64,000 nt of DNA from NCBI GenBank assembly GCA_030844895.1, contig CM061233.1, positions 29,694,310 through 29,758,309 of the forward strand. The letters are read 5' to 3'. Every line of letters begins with the position of its first letter. Within the stretch, counting starts at the first letter, position 1. The notes under the pieces are model-generated. The model did no database searches. It was not told the origin of the DNA and saw only the letters and a program-made list of their open reading frames with translations. This DNA comes from Ambrosia x helenae. Its lineage: Eukaryota; Streptophyta; Magnoliopsida; Asterales; Asteraceae. Shown here piece by piece: positions 54,886-64,000 of the stretch. The position numbers and the translations under genes were made by a program.

Positions 54886-55292
54886 GAGGGTATTTAGGAT
54901 TGAGTTTCAAAACAACTTATTCGCTTATTGGCTTTTTCAAGAAGCCAATAAGTCAATAAGCTGTTTGTGTATCCTAAAAACACTTTTTGTTTTGACTTTT
55001 GGCTTTTGGCTTTTAAGGGTGGAAAAACTATTTTTGAGAAATTAGAAATCCCTGCTTTTGGTTTTTGGCTTTTGACTTTTGAAAAAAAAATTACAAATCT
55101 ACCCCCATATAACCAATATTTACAATAAGTTAACCGATACACTTAAAAAAACACAATATATTAACTTTTTGACGTTTCTCATATGTTAACCCAAACACTT
55201 TTTTTAAAACTCATTTTCAAAAAGTCATAAGCCAATAAGCACTTCTGACCAAAAGCACTTTTACATTTCCAAACTCAATCCCTAACACCCTC
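54886..55292. mobile_element. Tourist-like MITE
   Basis: 407 bp with terminal inverted repeats GAGGGTATTTAGGATTGAG on the left and GAGGGTGTTAGGGATTGAG as the reverse complement of the right, flanked by TTA on both sides (54883-54885, 55293-55295). A TTA duplication is typical of PIF/Harbinger-Tourist elements. Non-coding, with ttttggcttttggctttt inside. Confidence 0.85.
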
Positions 55293-55295
55293 TTA

Positions 55296-57069
55296 GTCTA
55301 TTAGGTAATGTCTTTTTATTGGTCTATGTATACATTTGACTAACGTCTTGCTAGCGTCTTGCTAGTATGTCGGAATATAAAAGTTTGGTTGGCCGTTCAA
55401 AAAAAAAATGTATACATTTGACTAAATATTAAATGCATTTAATATTCTGGCATAAAAAATTGGCGCATTGGATATCTGTAAACCGATAATCTTGTTTAAA
55501 AGAATGTTTTTTTTTAAACGGCTTCCCTGTTTTTAGTTTTATATATCTTTATACTAGTTTATCCCTTAGTGCTTCCCGGATAGACAAATCTAATATAAAG
55601 TGACAAAGTGTGTGTAGTGTAAAAGGATTAGGTCATTTTTTCAGGAAAAAATTGTAAACGTTCAACACTTGATAACTCATAAAACCTACTTCTAATTCTA
55701 CGTGTGCACATCTTGCTCGAGTGAAATCTGTGTACAACTTTGTTAATTCCTCAAGATATTATAAAGCTGTGATGTGAACCTAGAAAAATAAACAACCAAA
55801 TTGGTATCAAATGATATGTTATGATGATTGACTTAAGAGGCGTGCATGATGAGGGAGAATAAATATCACTTATCAGCTAGAAATTTATCTGGTGTATAAA
55901 AATAATAGGCTACATCTAACCGGCCTAAAAACCTTAGTAATCAATGTTCCTAGCAACACCAATCAAAATACAAAAAAAAAAAGTAGATTCTTACCATACT
56001 CACTACATCTTAACATGATTAGTGATTTGCTTAGATATGATTATGAATTAGGTAGATACATTGTGTTTTTTTTCTACATAACGAAAACCCACTAAAAATT
56101 CATTTTTTTGTATAACACTATGGTGCTCGTTGGAAAGATACTAAAATGTTTATTAATTTGGTGTAATTTTTTTATAAAAAATGTGGTATATAAAAGTTAC
56201 TAACATTTAAAATTGTGTAGGGGGGGGGGGGTTTGCATGTGTTATGCACATGATAGAGAAAAATATTTTTAAGGGAAATCAAGGGGTTTGAAGGCCTCAT
56301 TTAATGTCATGTGGCATATCCGCTTTCGTTTATTATAGATATACATTTTACTTGAGTATATTTGAATTTTATATAACTAGATTTACAAAATATAATTTTA
56401 AAGTCGTATATGGTCGACGTAAAAACTTGAAAAAAGCCAAGTTGTCAAAGTTTATTTTCATATCCTGCTTTCTTATCACGCATTAACAACCCCCAACCAC
56501 GTGCACTTCCGTGTTTTTCTTAGTAGTATAAATTTACGTGTTTTTCGTCCGAAAAAAGTATATGTATTGAGTTCGGCACTCTCCATTTTAGAGTCCAATG
56601 ACTTTCTACCCCGGCAAAAAAAAAAAAAAAAAAAAAAAACTCAGGCTCCAGCGCTACGCATTTTCTATAATACTGAAAAAGAGAGAAAATGACCACAATC
56701 ATTTGAGTGTGCTATACATATATAGTCATGAAAAAAATAAGTTACGCACTACTCATAACTTAAACGAATATAATACGTGATACCATATCACGTATAAATC
56801 AATGTATGTGTTTTGTTGGTGTATAGATGTATGTATATGTATAATTATTCTCTTACAAAATGAAAATCTCTAGGGTTTTGCCAAGTAAAAGTAGATAAAT
56901 GACTAACGATTTGTTATATATACGCATGAAATTTGTGACTGATTATTGTGACTTCCAATTGCAATAATCACTCTACACACACATGCATGCAAACACCTCC
57001 TTGTTGTTCCTTGAACAATTTACCATGTTTACTTGGACACACATAACAAATCTAAACACTCTCTAGCGG
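55296..57069. other. AT-rich DNA with dispersed repeats, no gene
   Basis: 55610-55740 repeats at 59883-59990 (aacacttgataactcataaa). 56090-56290 is an inverted copy of the module at 4930-5110. A 13-G run occurs at about 56218-56230 and a poly-A run at about 56617-56639. Open frames are short and not recognised. Confidence 0.55.
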
Positions 57070-57352
57070 TGTAACACCCCGCCCCTCTCACCACCAATAT
57101 TGTTCGCTTTGCCCCCATGGGTTGTCCATCCAGAGCTCACGGATTTGTTTTTGGGTGCCCTGGTGGAGACTTCCCAGAAGGTCACCCATCCTGGAATTGC
57201 TCCCACCTGAGCACGTTTAATTGTGGAGTTCTCCTCTCATCCACTAACATTAAGCCCCAAAACGCGTTGGTTATTTAAGAGGCAAGACATTACTTATGTA
57301 CCAAGGATCTCTCTTGGCCACGACCGATGTGGGATTTTCCTGGGGTGTCACA
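57070..57352 (-). mobile_element. Cassandra-type solo LTR
   Basis: 283 bp; on minus it runs TGTGACACCCCAGGAAAATC to GGCGGGGTGTTACA, flanked by agcag/agcgg. The middle is clearly related to 5S rRNA (AGGATGGGTGACCTTCTGGG, AACTCC). LTRs built around 5S sequence define Cassandra TRIM elements, which have no coding capacity. No second LTR or PBS is adjacent, so it is a solo LTR. Confidence 0.9.
57153..57262 (-). pseudogene. 5S rRNA-derived segment in the Cassandra LTR
   Basis: Colinear with plant 5S rRNA (the part with gatgggtgacc and ctgggaagtc is best kept), with many substitutions elsewhere. It is part of the retroelement, not a 5S gene. The internal Pol III promoter region is partly retained. 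Confidence 0.85.
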
Positions 57353-58254
57353 AGCAGCCTTTGATTTGTTGGAGGCCGAAATTTGTTTAATCATTTAACC
57401 CTCCTTGGATATTGCTAATGGCTAGTTCGTATGTTTTATATATCCATTCATGATTCATACCTTTATATAATCTAAGATATTGATATGGCATACATGGGAT
57501 CAAAAAATCTTAGGGTTTTTTTAAGGAAGATATAATGTTCATACGGTACTCCATCATACTAATCTTCCTGATGACATACTTCACATAGACTTTTACTAAC
57601 CATTTAGTTGATCTTGAAAGTCACGGTGTTCACTCTCCTTTTTGTTAGAGGACACACGTAAAAAATGAGATAGTCAAACAGGCTTAACTACCTTGGTCGA
57701 TTATGCGGTTAATCAATTTCATAACCTTTTAATATAAGTACTTAAAACCGTTGTGAAAGCAAGGTATTCAAACTCTCAACTTCATGTTATGGGACACGTT
57801 CTTTCAAACTCTCCCACTTAACTTTAACGCGTTCTCCTTAGTCCTCAAAGGGATACTACTCTAAAACCCTTTGAAACCTCCCAATCCTCAACTAGTAGTT
57901 TGTCCTAACAACTTTCTAATCAACAAATTTGGTGGTAGGTGTAGATTTTATTTTATTTTTACCTTTTTAATAAATATAACGCAAAAATATTCACAAAACG
58001 CGTGAATTGATATAGAACGTGACAATTTTAATAAAGACATTTTCTAAACGCGTTTATAATTAGTTTTATAAAATACTAACTTAATTAGGTAGAGCTTCTA
58101 AATTCTTAAATTTTCCTTAAATGCGATATTAATTCGTTGACCATCTTAATGTTTTTGATATCTTTACCAACACCTAGTATACAAGATATATATGAATATA
58201 AGCATATACATGTATATATATAGGTGTATGTATTTCCTCTGTTCACCAAACACC
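57353..58254. other. Upstream region of the MADS-box gene
   Basis: AT-rich, no other gene or clear element. TATATATATAG at 58213-58223 lies about 35 bp before the ATG, close for a TATA box if the 5' UTR is very short; an upstream promoter is also possible. Confidence 0.45.
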
Positions 58255-58773
58255 ATGACTCGCTCAGTGGTTAAGTACCAATTCATTAAGGATGAGCGCG
58301 CCAGGAATGTAACCATGAGGAAGAGGAAGGCAAGTCTAATGAAGAAGATGAGTGAGTTGAAGATTTTGTGTGATGTTGATGCATGTCTTGTGATGTATGA
58401 AACTGATGGTAGTCCACCTGATGTTTGGCCATCTACTGTAGAAGCGCATCGCGTGATTCAAAATTTTAAAGGATCACAATTGTGGAGCGAAAACGCCGTG
58501 CTAGATCACTCAGCTTTTCTTGAGAAACGCATAGCCAAAATGAACAAACATTTTGAGAAGGAGAAGGAGAAGAACTTGAAACATTTGATGGTCAAGTGTT
58601 TGTTTGATGATAACGCGCTCAAGGAGATCAACAATAAAAAGGTTTTGGATGGACTGCTCTCTTTGATTGATAGTGAGATTAAAGTGGTTGATGATCTGAT
58701 TAAGGAAGCCTATGAGAAGGCCAAAAACAACATGGTTATTTTGAACTTTCTTTTAAAAAAATGTGATCTGTAA
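58255..58773 (+). CDS. Type I (M-gamma) MADS-box transcription factor, 172 aa
   Basis: Single-exon gene. Start at 58255 (MTRSVVKYQFI), the usual beginning of M-gamma proteins; an in-frame ATG 63 bp upstream adds Tyr-rich non-family residues. Residues 1 to about 58 form the MADS DNA-binding and dimerisation domain (MRKRKASLMKKMSELKILC, then DACLVMY). No K domain is present, as expected of type I. The rest is charged and probably helical. M-gamma proteins (AGL80- and PHERES1-related) act in the nucleus, typically in central cell and endosperm with M-alpha partners; the role here is inferred from family. AATAAA follows at 58800. It stands alone among transposons, so it could be a functional duplicate or a recent pseudogene, but the frame is intact. 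Confidence 0.85.
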   Translation: MTRSVVKYQFIKDERARNVTMRKRKASLMKKMSELKILCDVDACLVMYETDGSPPDVWPSTVEAHRVIQNFKGSQLWSENAVLDHSAFLEKRIAKMNKHFEKEKEKNLKHLMVKCLFDDNALKEINNKKVLDGLLSLIDSEIKVVDDLIKEAYEKAKNNMVILNFLLKKCDL

Positions 58774-59208
58774 GCGATCAAATCTTTATGTCCTACATGA
58801 ATAAAATGGTCTTTTTTTGCTCTTATTAATCATGCATTATGATTGGATATTTTCATAATTTTTTTCCTGATAAATTCCCTTCAAAATTGCAATTTGTGTG
58901 AAGAACAAGAATATTTTCATGTTTTCCATGAATTTTCTTTCAATGTTTTTCATGGATTTTTTTTCCATGTTTTACAAGGGTTAAATGACATCAGTCATCT
59001 TTTTTTTCATATGTTTTGTTGATTACAATACCAGGTAATCGACATATGATCTAGAACTGGCTTCCTTTGAATGCAGAAAGCTACGAGTATTAAGAACATG
59101 ATTGTTTATGATTTTAACAGGAATTATTATTATTGTTTTTTTGTTTTTGGATCATTAATATCATTTAGTCTACTGCATTAATTTTGAAATTAATAAGAAT
59201 CTAAGTAT
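58774..59208. other. Downstream region of the MADS-box gene
   Basis: AATAAA at 58800-58805 is a likely polyadenylation signal. 58900-58975 holds repeated ttttcatg/ttttccatg phrases. No other gene. Confidence 0.55.
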
Positions 59209-59220
59209 TGTGTGTGTGTT

Positions 59221-59435
59221 TTTTTTTGAACGTTCAATCGGAATCACTCACGGACTACTGGAGTATCATCGTGCCACCAGTGTTACCACGCGATCAAACT
59301 CCACCACCAAGTCACCAATTCAGGAGGAAACTTATAATTATGAGAAAACTCCCTTGTGAGATTCGAACCCAGGACCTTATAATCTCTAAGTCTTATCTCA
59401 CCACCAAGATGCCACTGGGCTATAATGCCTTTGGC
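59221..59435 (-). mobile_element. tRNA-derived SINE with target duplications
   Basis: The minus strand has the A box TAGCCCAGTGGC (59411-59422), the B box GGTTCGAATCTC about 50 bp on, and ends TTGAACGTTCAAAAAAA. The flanks tgtgtgtgtgtt (59209-59220) and tgtgtatgtgtt (59436-59447) are a 12-bp target duplication with one mismatch. Non-coding; moved by LINE enzymes. Confidence 0.85.
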
Positions 59436-59447
59436 TGTGTATGTGTT

Positions 59448-60667
59448 ATATATGATATGAAATTATGTAAATGCATTAAAAGCACAATACATTAAACAAA
59501 CATATTATAGAATTGAAATTTATCTCTAGGAAAGATTAAAACCAAAAATTACGAAGAGTACTTAAAATTGTTAGGTGATTATGATTTTACACGAAGATTA
59601 CACGAAATTACCATGGTTTTGCTCTACACACATGATGTCTATAGTGAAGACCCTCCATTCGAACAAATTGTTTTTAGAAGAAATTTTGGGGTGCAAACGA
59701 GCTGAGCTACTTGAGCTCGGCTAGAAAAAAATCTCGAAATGAGCCAAGCCTAAGCGAGCTCGAGCCCAAGCCTGAGCTATAAAAACAAGATCGTTTAGCA
59801 AACAAGCTTGAGCCCGAATTTTGATTACCAAGCCTGAGCTGGCTCACGAGTCTAAACGAGCCCACTACATGAAATGTCAAAATGTGTACACCGTAAAAGG
59901 AATATGTCATTTTTTTTAGTTTTTTTTATACGGGATCAACACTTAATAACTCATAAAACCTGCTTCTAATTCTATGTGTGTACCCACAGAAAGGTGTCCT
60001 CTCGTTCGTTGGTTATAAATGCATGAGCAATAAAAAAATGAGATGTATGTTGACGTAACACCAATAATTTGAACTAGCAGTAAATTACTGGTTCATCTTG
60101 AATGTGGTGACAATTAACAACCCATGGGACAAGGCACACCACAACTTGTGCGATAGCGGGCGGACTTACCATTGAGGCAGGGGTAGCACTTGCTACTTCT
60201 TAACTTTTCCGGCGTATTAGAAAATTTATGGTGTTTTGATGTTTTTCGTATTACGCTACCAATGATTTCTATTCTCGTTAGCCATTAGAAAATTTTTTAT
60301 TTTGAACGTTACCCCTGAAATTTGATCTAGATTCGTCACCGAGCTTGTCATCGGTTTCATATTTTGCAACCTTTGGCATATGACGTGATTGTATACTGGT
60401 CGTATAAGTCTATACAACTCGTATATAATCTGATCAGAAAAAGTGTGTTACGTTATAAAAAGCACAAAATAACAAATAGTATAAAGTTTATGATCATTAT
60501 ATGCATCAAATATTTAAATGACTATTTTTTGAAATATGTTTTGTTAATCCTACGTAATTATTGAACATTCAAACATGCACCAGGTGAGACATAAACATCA
60601 ACGCACTTTATACTCAAGTTGTCGAACCATAACACACTTAAAAAAAATTAAAAATAATCACCAGAAC
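59448..60667. other. Dispersed repeat DNA, no gene
   Basis: 59700-59860 is rich in gagctcgagcc/gagcccaagcctgagct phrases. 59883-59990 is a second copy of the repeat at 55610-55740. 60150-60350 (gggcggacttaccattgagg) reads like an old transposon end, class unknown. The 66-codon frame at 60364-60564 has no recognised domain. Confidence 0.5.
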
Positions 60668-60677
60668 TATATATATA

Positions 60678-61051
60678 GGGGATGGATAAAATCAAAACCC
60701 TCTTAGTTAAGAAAACCATTAAAAACCAATGTAAAATACATGTTTTTAAGCATTTTGGGCAAAAAATAAATAAATAAATAAAGCGCCGATGGGATTGTTT
60801 TAGAAAAAACAAACAAAGTTACGTTGTTTACATATGTTTTCAGTTATTTACCTGTTGTAAACATATGTTTTCAGCAACTTTGTTTATTTAAAAAAAAAAA
60901 AAATCCTGTCAGCGCTTTTTATCCCAAGACGCTTAAAAACATGTATTTTACATTAGTTATTTTTTTCAAAAACAAAAAAATAATAATGTTTTTTTACGTG
61001 GGTTTTCAAAGGTTTTCTCAACTCAAAAGGATTTTCTTTTTCTACTTGACT
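60678..61051. mobile_element. TIR element between (TA)n tracts
   Basis: The left end (ggggatggataaaatcaaaa, then aagaaaaccattaaaaacc) matches the reverse complement of the right end (aagtcaagtagaaaaagaaa, then gagaaaacctttgaaaaccc). The inner inverted pair acatgtttttaagc/gcttaaaaacatgt is perfect. About 374 bp, non-coding. Confidence 0.75.
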
Positions 61052-61063
61052 TATATATATATA

Positions 61064-61109
<46 letters not shown>

Positions 61110-61121
61110 ATATGCATATAT
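61051..61121. repeat. (TA)n microsatellite with TATG variants
   Basis: About 70 bp of TA repeats ending in atgtatgtatg, left border of repeat D copy 2. Confidence 0.93.
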
Positions 61122-62502
61122 AAAATTATGTAAGGGGTCATACAATAAACCACATCAAATTGAAAAAACCCACTAAACTTTATACTAGCCTTTGATCACA
61201 AGTCTAAATTAATCCTATAATATTTATTTAGATTAATCCAAATAAAGCAAGAGACAAGGTGTCATAAGGGCAATAAGGTCATTTTGTTTTTTGAAAAAAA
61301 CATCTTCCAAAAGCTCATGTGACACACATTACATAAACTCTCTCTTACTTTATTGCACATTCTCCTATAAAATATCAGATGCATTGTTGTATATGTTACA
61401 GACATGTTCCATAAATCCATTAAAAGGCATTACAAATCAACAATATTTATATAAAAACCATTACACATAAACATTAAAAAATGATAAAAACGATCATTAC
61501 AATCAACAATAAACGTATCAAACCTTTCATTCAAAAAAATAAAATAATTATTTTAAAAATGATCAGCTTCCTCTTTAACACAGCAGGTATCTTCATTCTT
61601 CATAATCGCTTCGTGTTATACACAAAAATCTTTTCACCTACGAACACAATCAATTCATTAATTTACATATTCGAAAAAATGTTTAGCGTACATTACAGAC
61701 GTGTGTTGCATGTTTTACAAAGATGTTGTTGCATGTGTTACAAGCGTGGTGTTGTGTGTGTTAACATATGAAAATAACCCCTAATCATATAAAATAACAA
61801 CTATACAATGGCAGAAAATCACATTTGAATAATAAAAACAAAAACCTCTCATTAAGCAATCCTACTGTACACATTACCCTCTTGAAATAATAAAAAAATT
61901 CATTAAAAAAAAGATCCTCCACCCAATTTGTTAAACAATAACAATAAACTAATTTTACTTTCACCCAAAAAATCACAAACCCCATTTGAAAACATATCTC
62001 TACTATGGCAAAAAAAAAATTAAAGTATCAATTTTTTATCAAAAAAAACGACCGCATGAAAAGAATAATGATTAAAAACTAAATCTAGATCAACCCCCCA
62101 AAAAATCATATAAATACATTCAATCAAATCAACTCATCACAAAACACAAAAAGATACATATACAACAATACAACCGTTTAAATTCATCAATAAAAAAAAT
62201 TAATTTTGAAAAAGACGCAACACTAAAAGTAAGCATACATATCTATGGGCCGTTCAAACTCTAAGAAAAGAATTATGATTCGTACGTACTAAAGAGATGA
62301 GTTTGATGATGAGAAAATAATAATTAGTGAAAGTAGGAAGTATTGGAGAGGATGAATGATCTGATGATATATATCGTGTGAGCAATCAATGTGGTGGTAG
62401 TTGGTGGTCGGTGGTGGAGGCTGGTGGTGGTGGCTGATGTCTACGGTGGGAGAGAGAGAGAGAGAGAGAAAGTGAGAGAGAATGCTTGTTTATATAGGGT
62501 GG
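61122..62502. mobile_element. Dispersed repeat D, copy 2
   Basis: Uninterrupted counterpart of 18895-20056 plus 54448-54720. At 62297-62310 it reads across the point where copy 1 holds the 34-kb nested stack. Its right end is cut at 62503 by a copia LTR. The short open frames are shared AT-rich artefacts. Confidence 0.8.
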
Positions 62503-63216
62503 TGTTGGGTCTGCTGACCTGGAGAAGAACAGATGATTGAAAAGCCAAAATATGCTAACAGTTGATTCACACAAATAAACAGTCTTTACAACATACTCTT
62601 CCCAAAAGACTGCTAACCCTAACAACTGTTCCATCCAAACAACTGCTATGACAAATGTTGATACAAAGGACTGCTAGATAACAACTGATAGAGAACAACT
62701 GCCGACTAAAGGTCTGATGAAGAAACAACTGCTGATCAAGTACTGAAGACTAAAGGTATGTTGGAGTCAACAGCACTTAGACTCCAACAGATGTTGCAAG
62801 ACCATCAGAGTTTTCCTTCAACAGTAGTTTAGTTTACAGTGTTTTGTAATACAACAGTAGTTTGTATAGGGCAGATGTTTTATGTTGTTATTCTATTAGA
62901 GGTCACTATCTTAGGTGACGTCAGCACAGGTCACCAGTGGTTTAGGTTTGTCTATAAATAGAACAGTGCTTGTACTGTTCTATTACATCACACACAAACA
63001 TTCTCTCAGACAAACAATCACTGTGTGATCAGGCTGAGGGGGAGTACTTGTATTTGATTGTAATCTTTCAATTAATGAAAGCTTTCGATTGAGAAAACAT
63101 TTATTCCTTTGTTTTGATTATAGTTTATAATTCCGCTGCACTTTCCATTTATACTTACATCCTTCATTTCTCATCTCATTCTAAATATATCAAACAATCA
63201 AACTCAGATCCTAACA
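62503..63216 (+). repeat. 5' LTR of the right-hand copia element
   Basis: 714 bp, TGTTGGGTCTGC to GATCCTAACA. It contains short acaactgctgat/acaactgat-type phrases in U3 and TATAAATA at 62953, followed by a 7-bp inverted repeat (GAACAGT..ACTGTTC, 62961-62980) at the likely start of transcription. Confidence 0.9.
62953..62960 (+). promoter_or_regulatory. TATA box of the copia LTR
   Basis: TATAAATA about 450 bp into the LTR. Confidence 0.7.
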
Positions 63217-63218
63217 AT

Positions 63219-63230
63219 TGGTATCAGAGC
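63219..63230 (+). other. Primer-binding site, initiator-Met tRNA
   Basis: TGGTATCAGAGC two bases after the LTR end. Confidence 0.93.
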
Positions 63231-63384
63231 TTGGTCAATTAAATTCGATCTAACCAATCAATTTAATATAAACAGATCAACTCACAATCATTGATATCGT
63301 TTGTTTGTCGGATTGAAAATAGAGTAATAGTTTATTTTTGATTCAACCGTTTTTAAACAAACTTTGTTTTTGAAAAATCAGAAA

Positions 63385-64000
63385 ATGGCTTCAATCAATC
63401 ACGATCCACATAACACTGGCACGGACAACAAGCCACCGATGCTTGTCAGATCTGAATTCAATATCTGGCAACGTCGGATGAGCCATGTTCTAGCTCAACA
63501 GAACACTGGGTGTTGGAAGTCGGTTATCTTCGGACCACATGTTCCGATGGTGCCGAGTACCAGGATTTTCAGAAAATTAAGTTAGATGCTAACGCCTTCA
63601 GTATTGTGGCCACGGCTCTACCCAATGATATATATGCTGGGCTGTTACACTGTAACAGTGCAAAGGAGTTGTGGGATGCACTGAAAGAACATTTTGGTGG
63701 GACTGAAGAGGTTATTGAAAACAATCGTGAAATACTTAACCAACAATATGAAACATTCAGTCATGTTAAGGGAGAGTCATTAACTCAACAATTTGAGAGG
63801 TTTAACTGTCTCATTAGTGAACTAAAACTGGTTGGTCTAACTTACCCTCATTCAACTTTGAACAATAGGTTTTTAAGATCATTACCAAACAAATGGGACA
63901 CTATTGCTATTGTTATGAGAAACCAATTGGATTTAAGGACCTATCACTGACCCAGCTTCATGGTAAGCTCTTGACCTATGAGAGAGAGCTTAACCAGAAA
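63385..64000 (+). pseudogene. Ty1/copia gag, partial, two frameshifts
   Basis: Starts MASINHDPHN. It then matches copia-type Gag: FNIWQRRMSHVL, KELWDALKEHFGG, YETFSHVKGESLTQQFERF, FLRSLPNKWD. The frame changes near 63555 and again near 63930, each consistent with a small deletion, so this copy probably cannot make full Gag. It continues past the window edge. Confidence 0.85.

Larger units (their letters stand above)
62503..64000 (+). mobile_element. Ty1/copia element, 5' part, running off the window
   Basis: 5' LTR 62503-63216, PBS at 63219 and a gag reading frame from 63385. It is inserted in repeat D copy 2. The rest lies beyond the window. Confidence 0.9.

Noticed and set aside
57153..57262. 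5S rRNA gene
   Set aside because: Too diverged, and flanked by LTR ends and a target duplication, which fits Cassandra.
58192..58254. Upstream in-frame ATG of the MADS-box gene
   Set aside because: The added 21 residues come from TATA-rich sequence and do not fit the family; MTR at 58255 is the typical start.
59208..59495. 95-codon open frame on plus
   Set aside because: It lies across a SINE on the opposite strand and has no protein similarity I recognise.

Overview
This is repeat-dominated intergenic DNA from a flowering plant nuclear genome. An Asteraceae (daisy family) origin is inferred, not proven, from the style of the Ty1/copia gag-pol and of its extra 3' ORF. Plant origin is shown by LTR retrotransposons primed by initiator-Met tRNA, a chromodomain Ty3/gypsy polyprotein, a Cassandra LTR carrying 5S rRNA sequence, tRNA-derived SINEs and a type I (M-gamma) MADS-box gene. 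The MADS-box gene at 58255-58773 (+) is the only convincing host gene; nearly everything else is mobile or simple-sequence DNA.

Layout. 1-2.5 kb: 3' part of a decayed Ty1/copia element. 2.5-4.84 kb: a row of terminal-inverted-repeat (TIR) elements separated by (TA)n. 4.84-6.46 kb: AT-rich repeats with recurrent TTACAC..GTGTAA palindromes and two (AAT)n tracts. 6.46-10.65 kb: an (AAT)n-bounded TIR element holding 101-bp tandem repeats split by an exactly 3000-bp solo LTR (TSD taaaa). 10.65-11.6 kb: about 150 uninterrupted AACAAT hexamers. 11.8-16.8 kb: a complete non-autonomous LTR element on the minus strand (TSD ataat). 17.25 kb: a G-quadruplex-like tract. 17.4-18.9 kb: a fold-back element.

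20.06-54.45 kb is one nested stack. An old minus-strand chromovirus-type Ty3/gypsy element (outer) has its left LTR split by a 12.8-kb Sirevirus-like Ty1/copia element (20662-33449, TSD catga) and by a 2.4-kb composite insertion (about 33705-36067). Its gag-pol is split by a young 10.2-kb plus-strand chromovirus of the same group (40682-50908, TSD attga) with two 2512-bp LTRs and one open 1550-codon polyprotein. 54.4-64 kb: the right flank of the stack (whose paralogous copy without the insertion lies at 61.1-62.5 kb), a Tourist-like MITE, a Cassandra solo LTR, the MADS-box gene, a SINE, another TIR element, and the start of a further Ty1/copia element that runs off the window.

How the parts relate. 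The autonomous chromovirus encodes Gag, protease, RT, RNase H, integrase and a chromodomain. The non-autonomous element shares only its LTR ends, primer-binding site, 5' leader and polypurine region, as expected of a parasite using the same machinery. The LTRs of three chromovirus-related families carry tRNA-like modules at matching positions. The Sirevirus-like element has a dense array of GCGCACTT motifs in its leader, and a second LTR/leader-like module with a TATA box ahead of its frameshifted env-like ORF. All boundaries were read by eye; no alignment, folding or database search was run.
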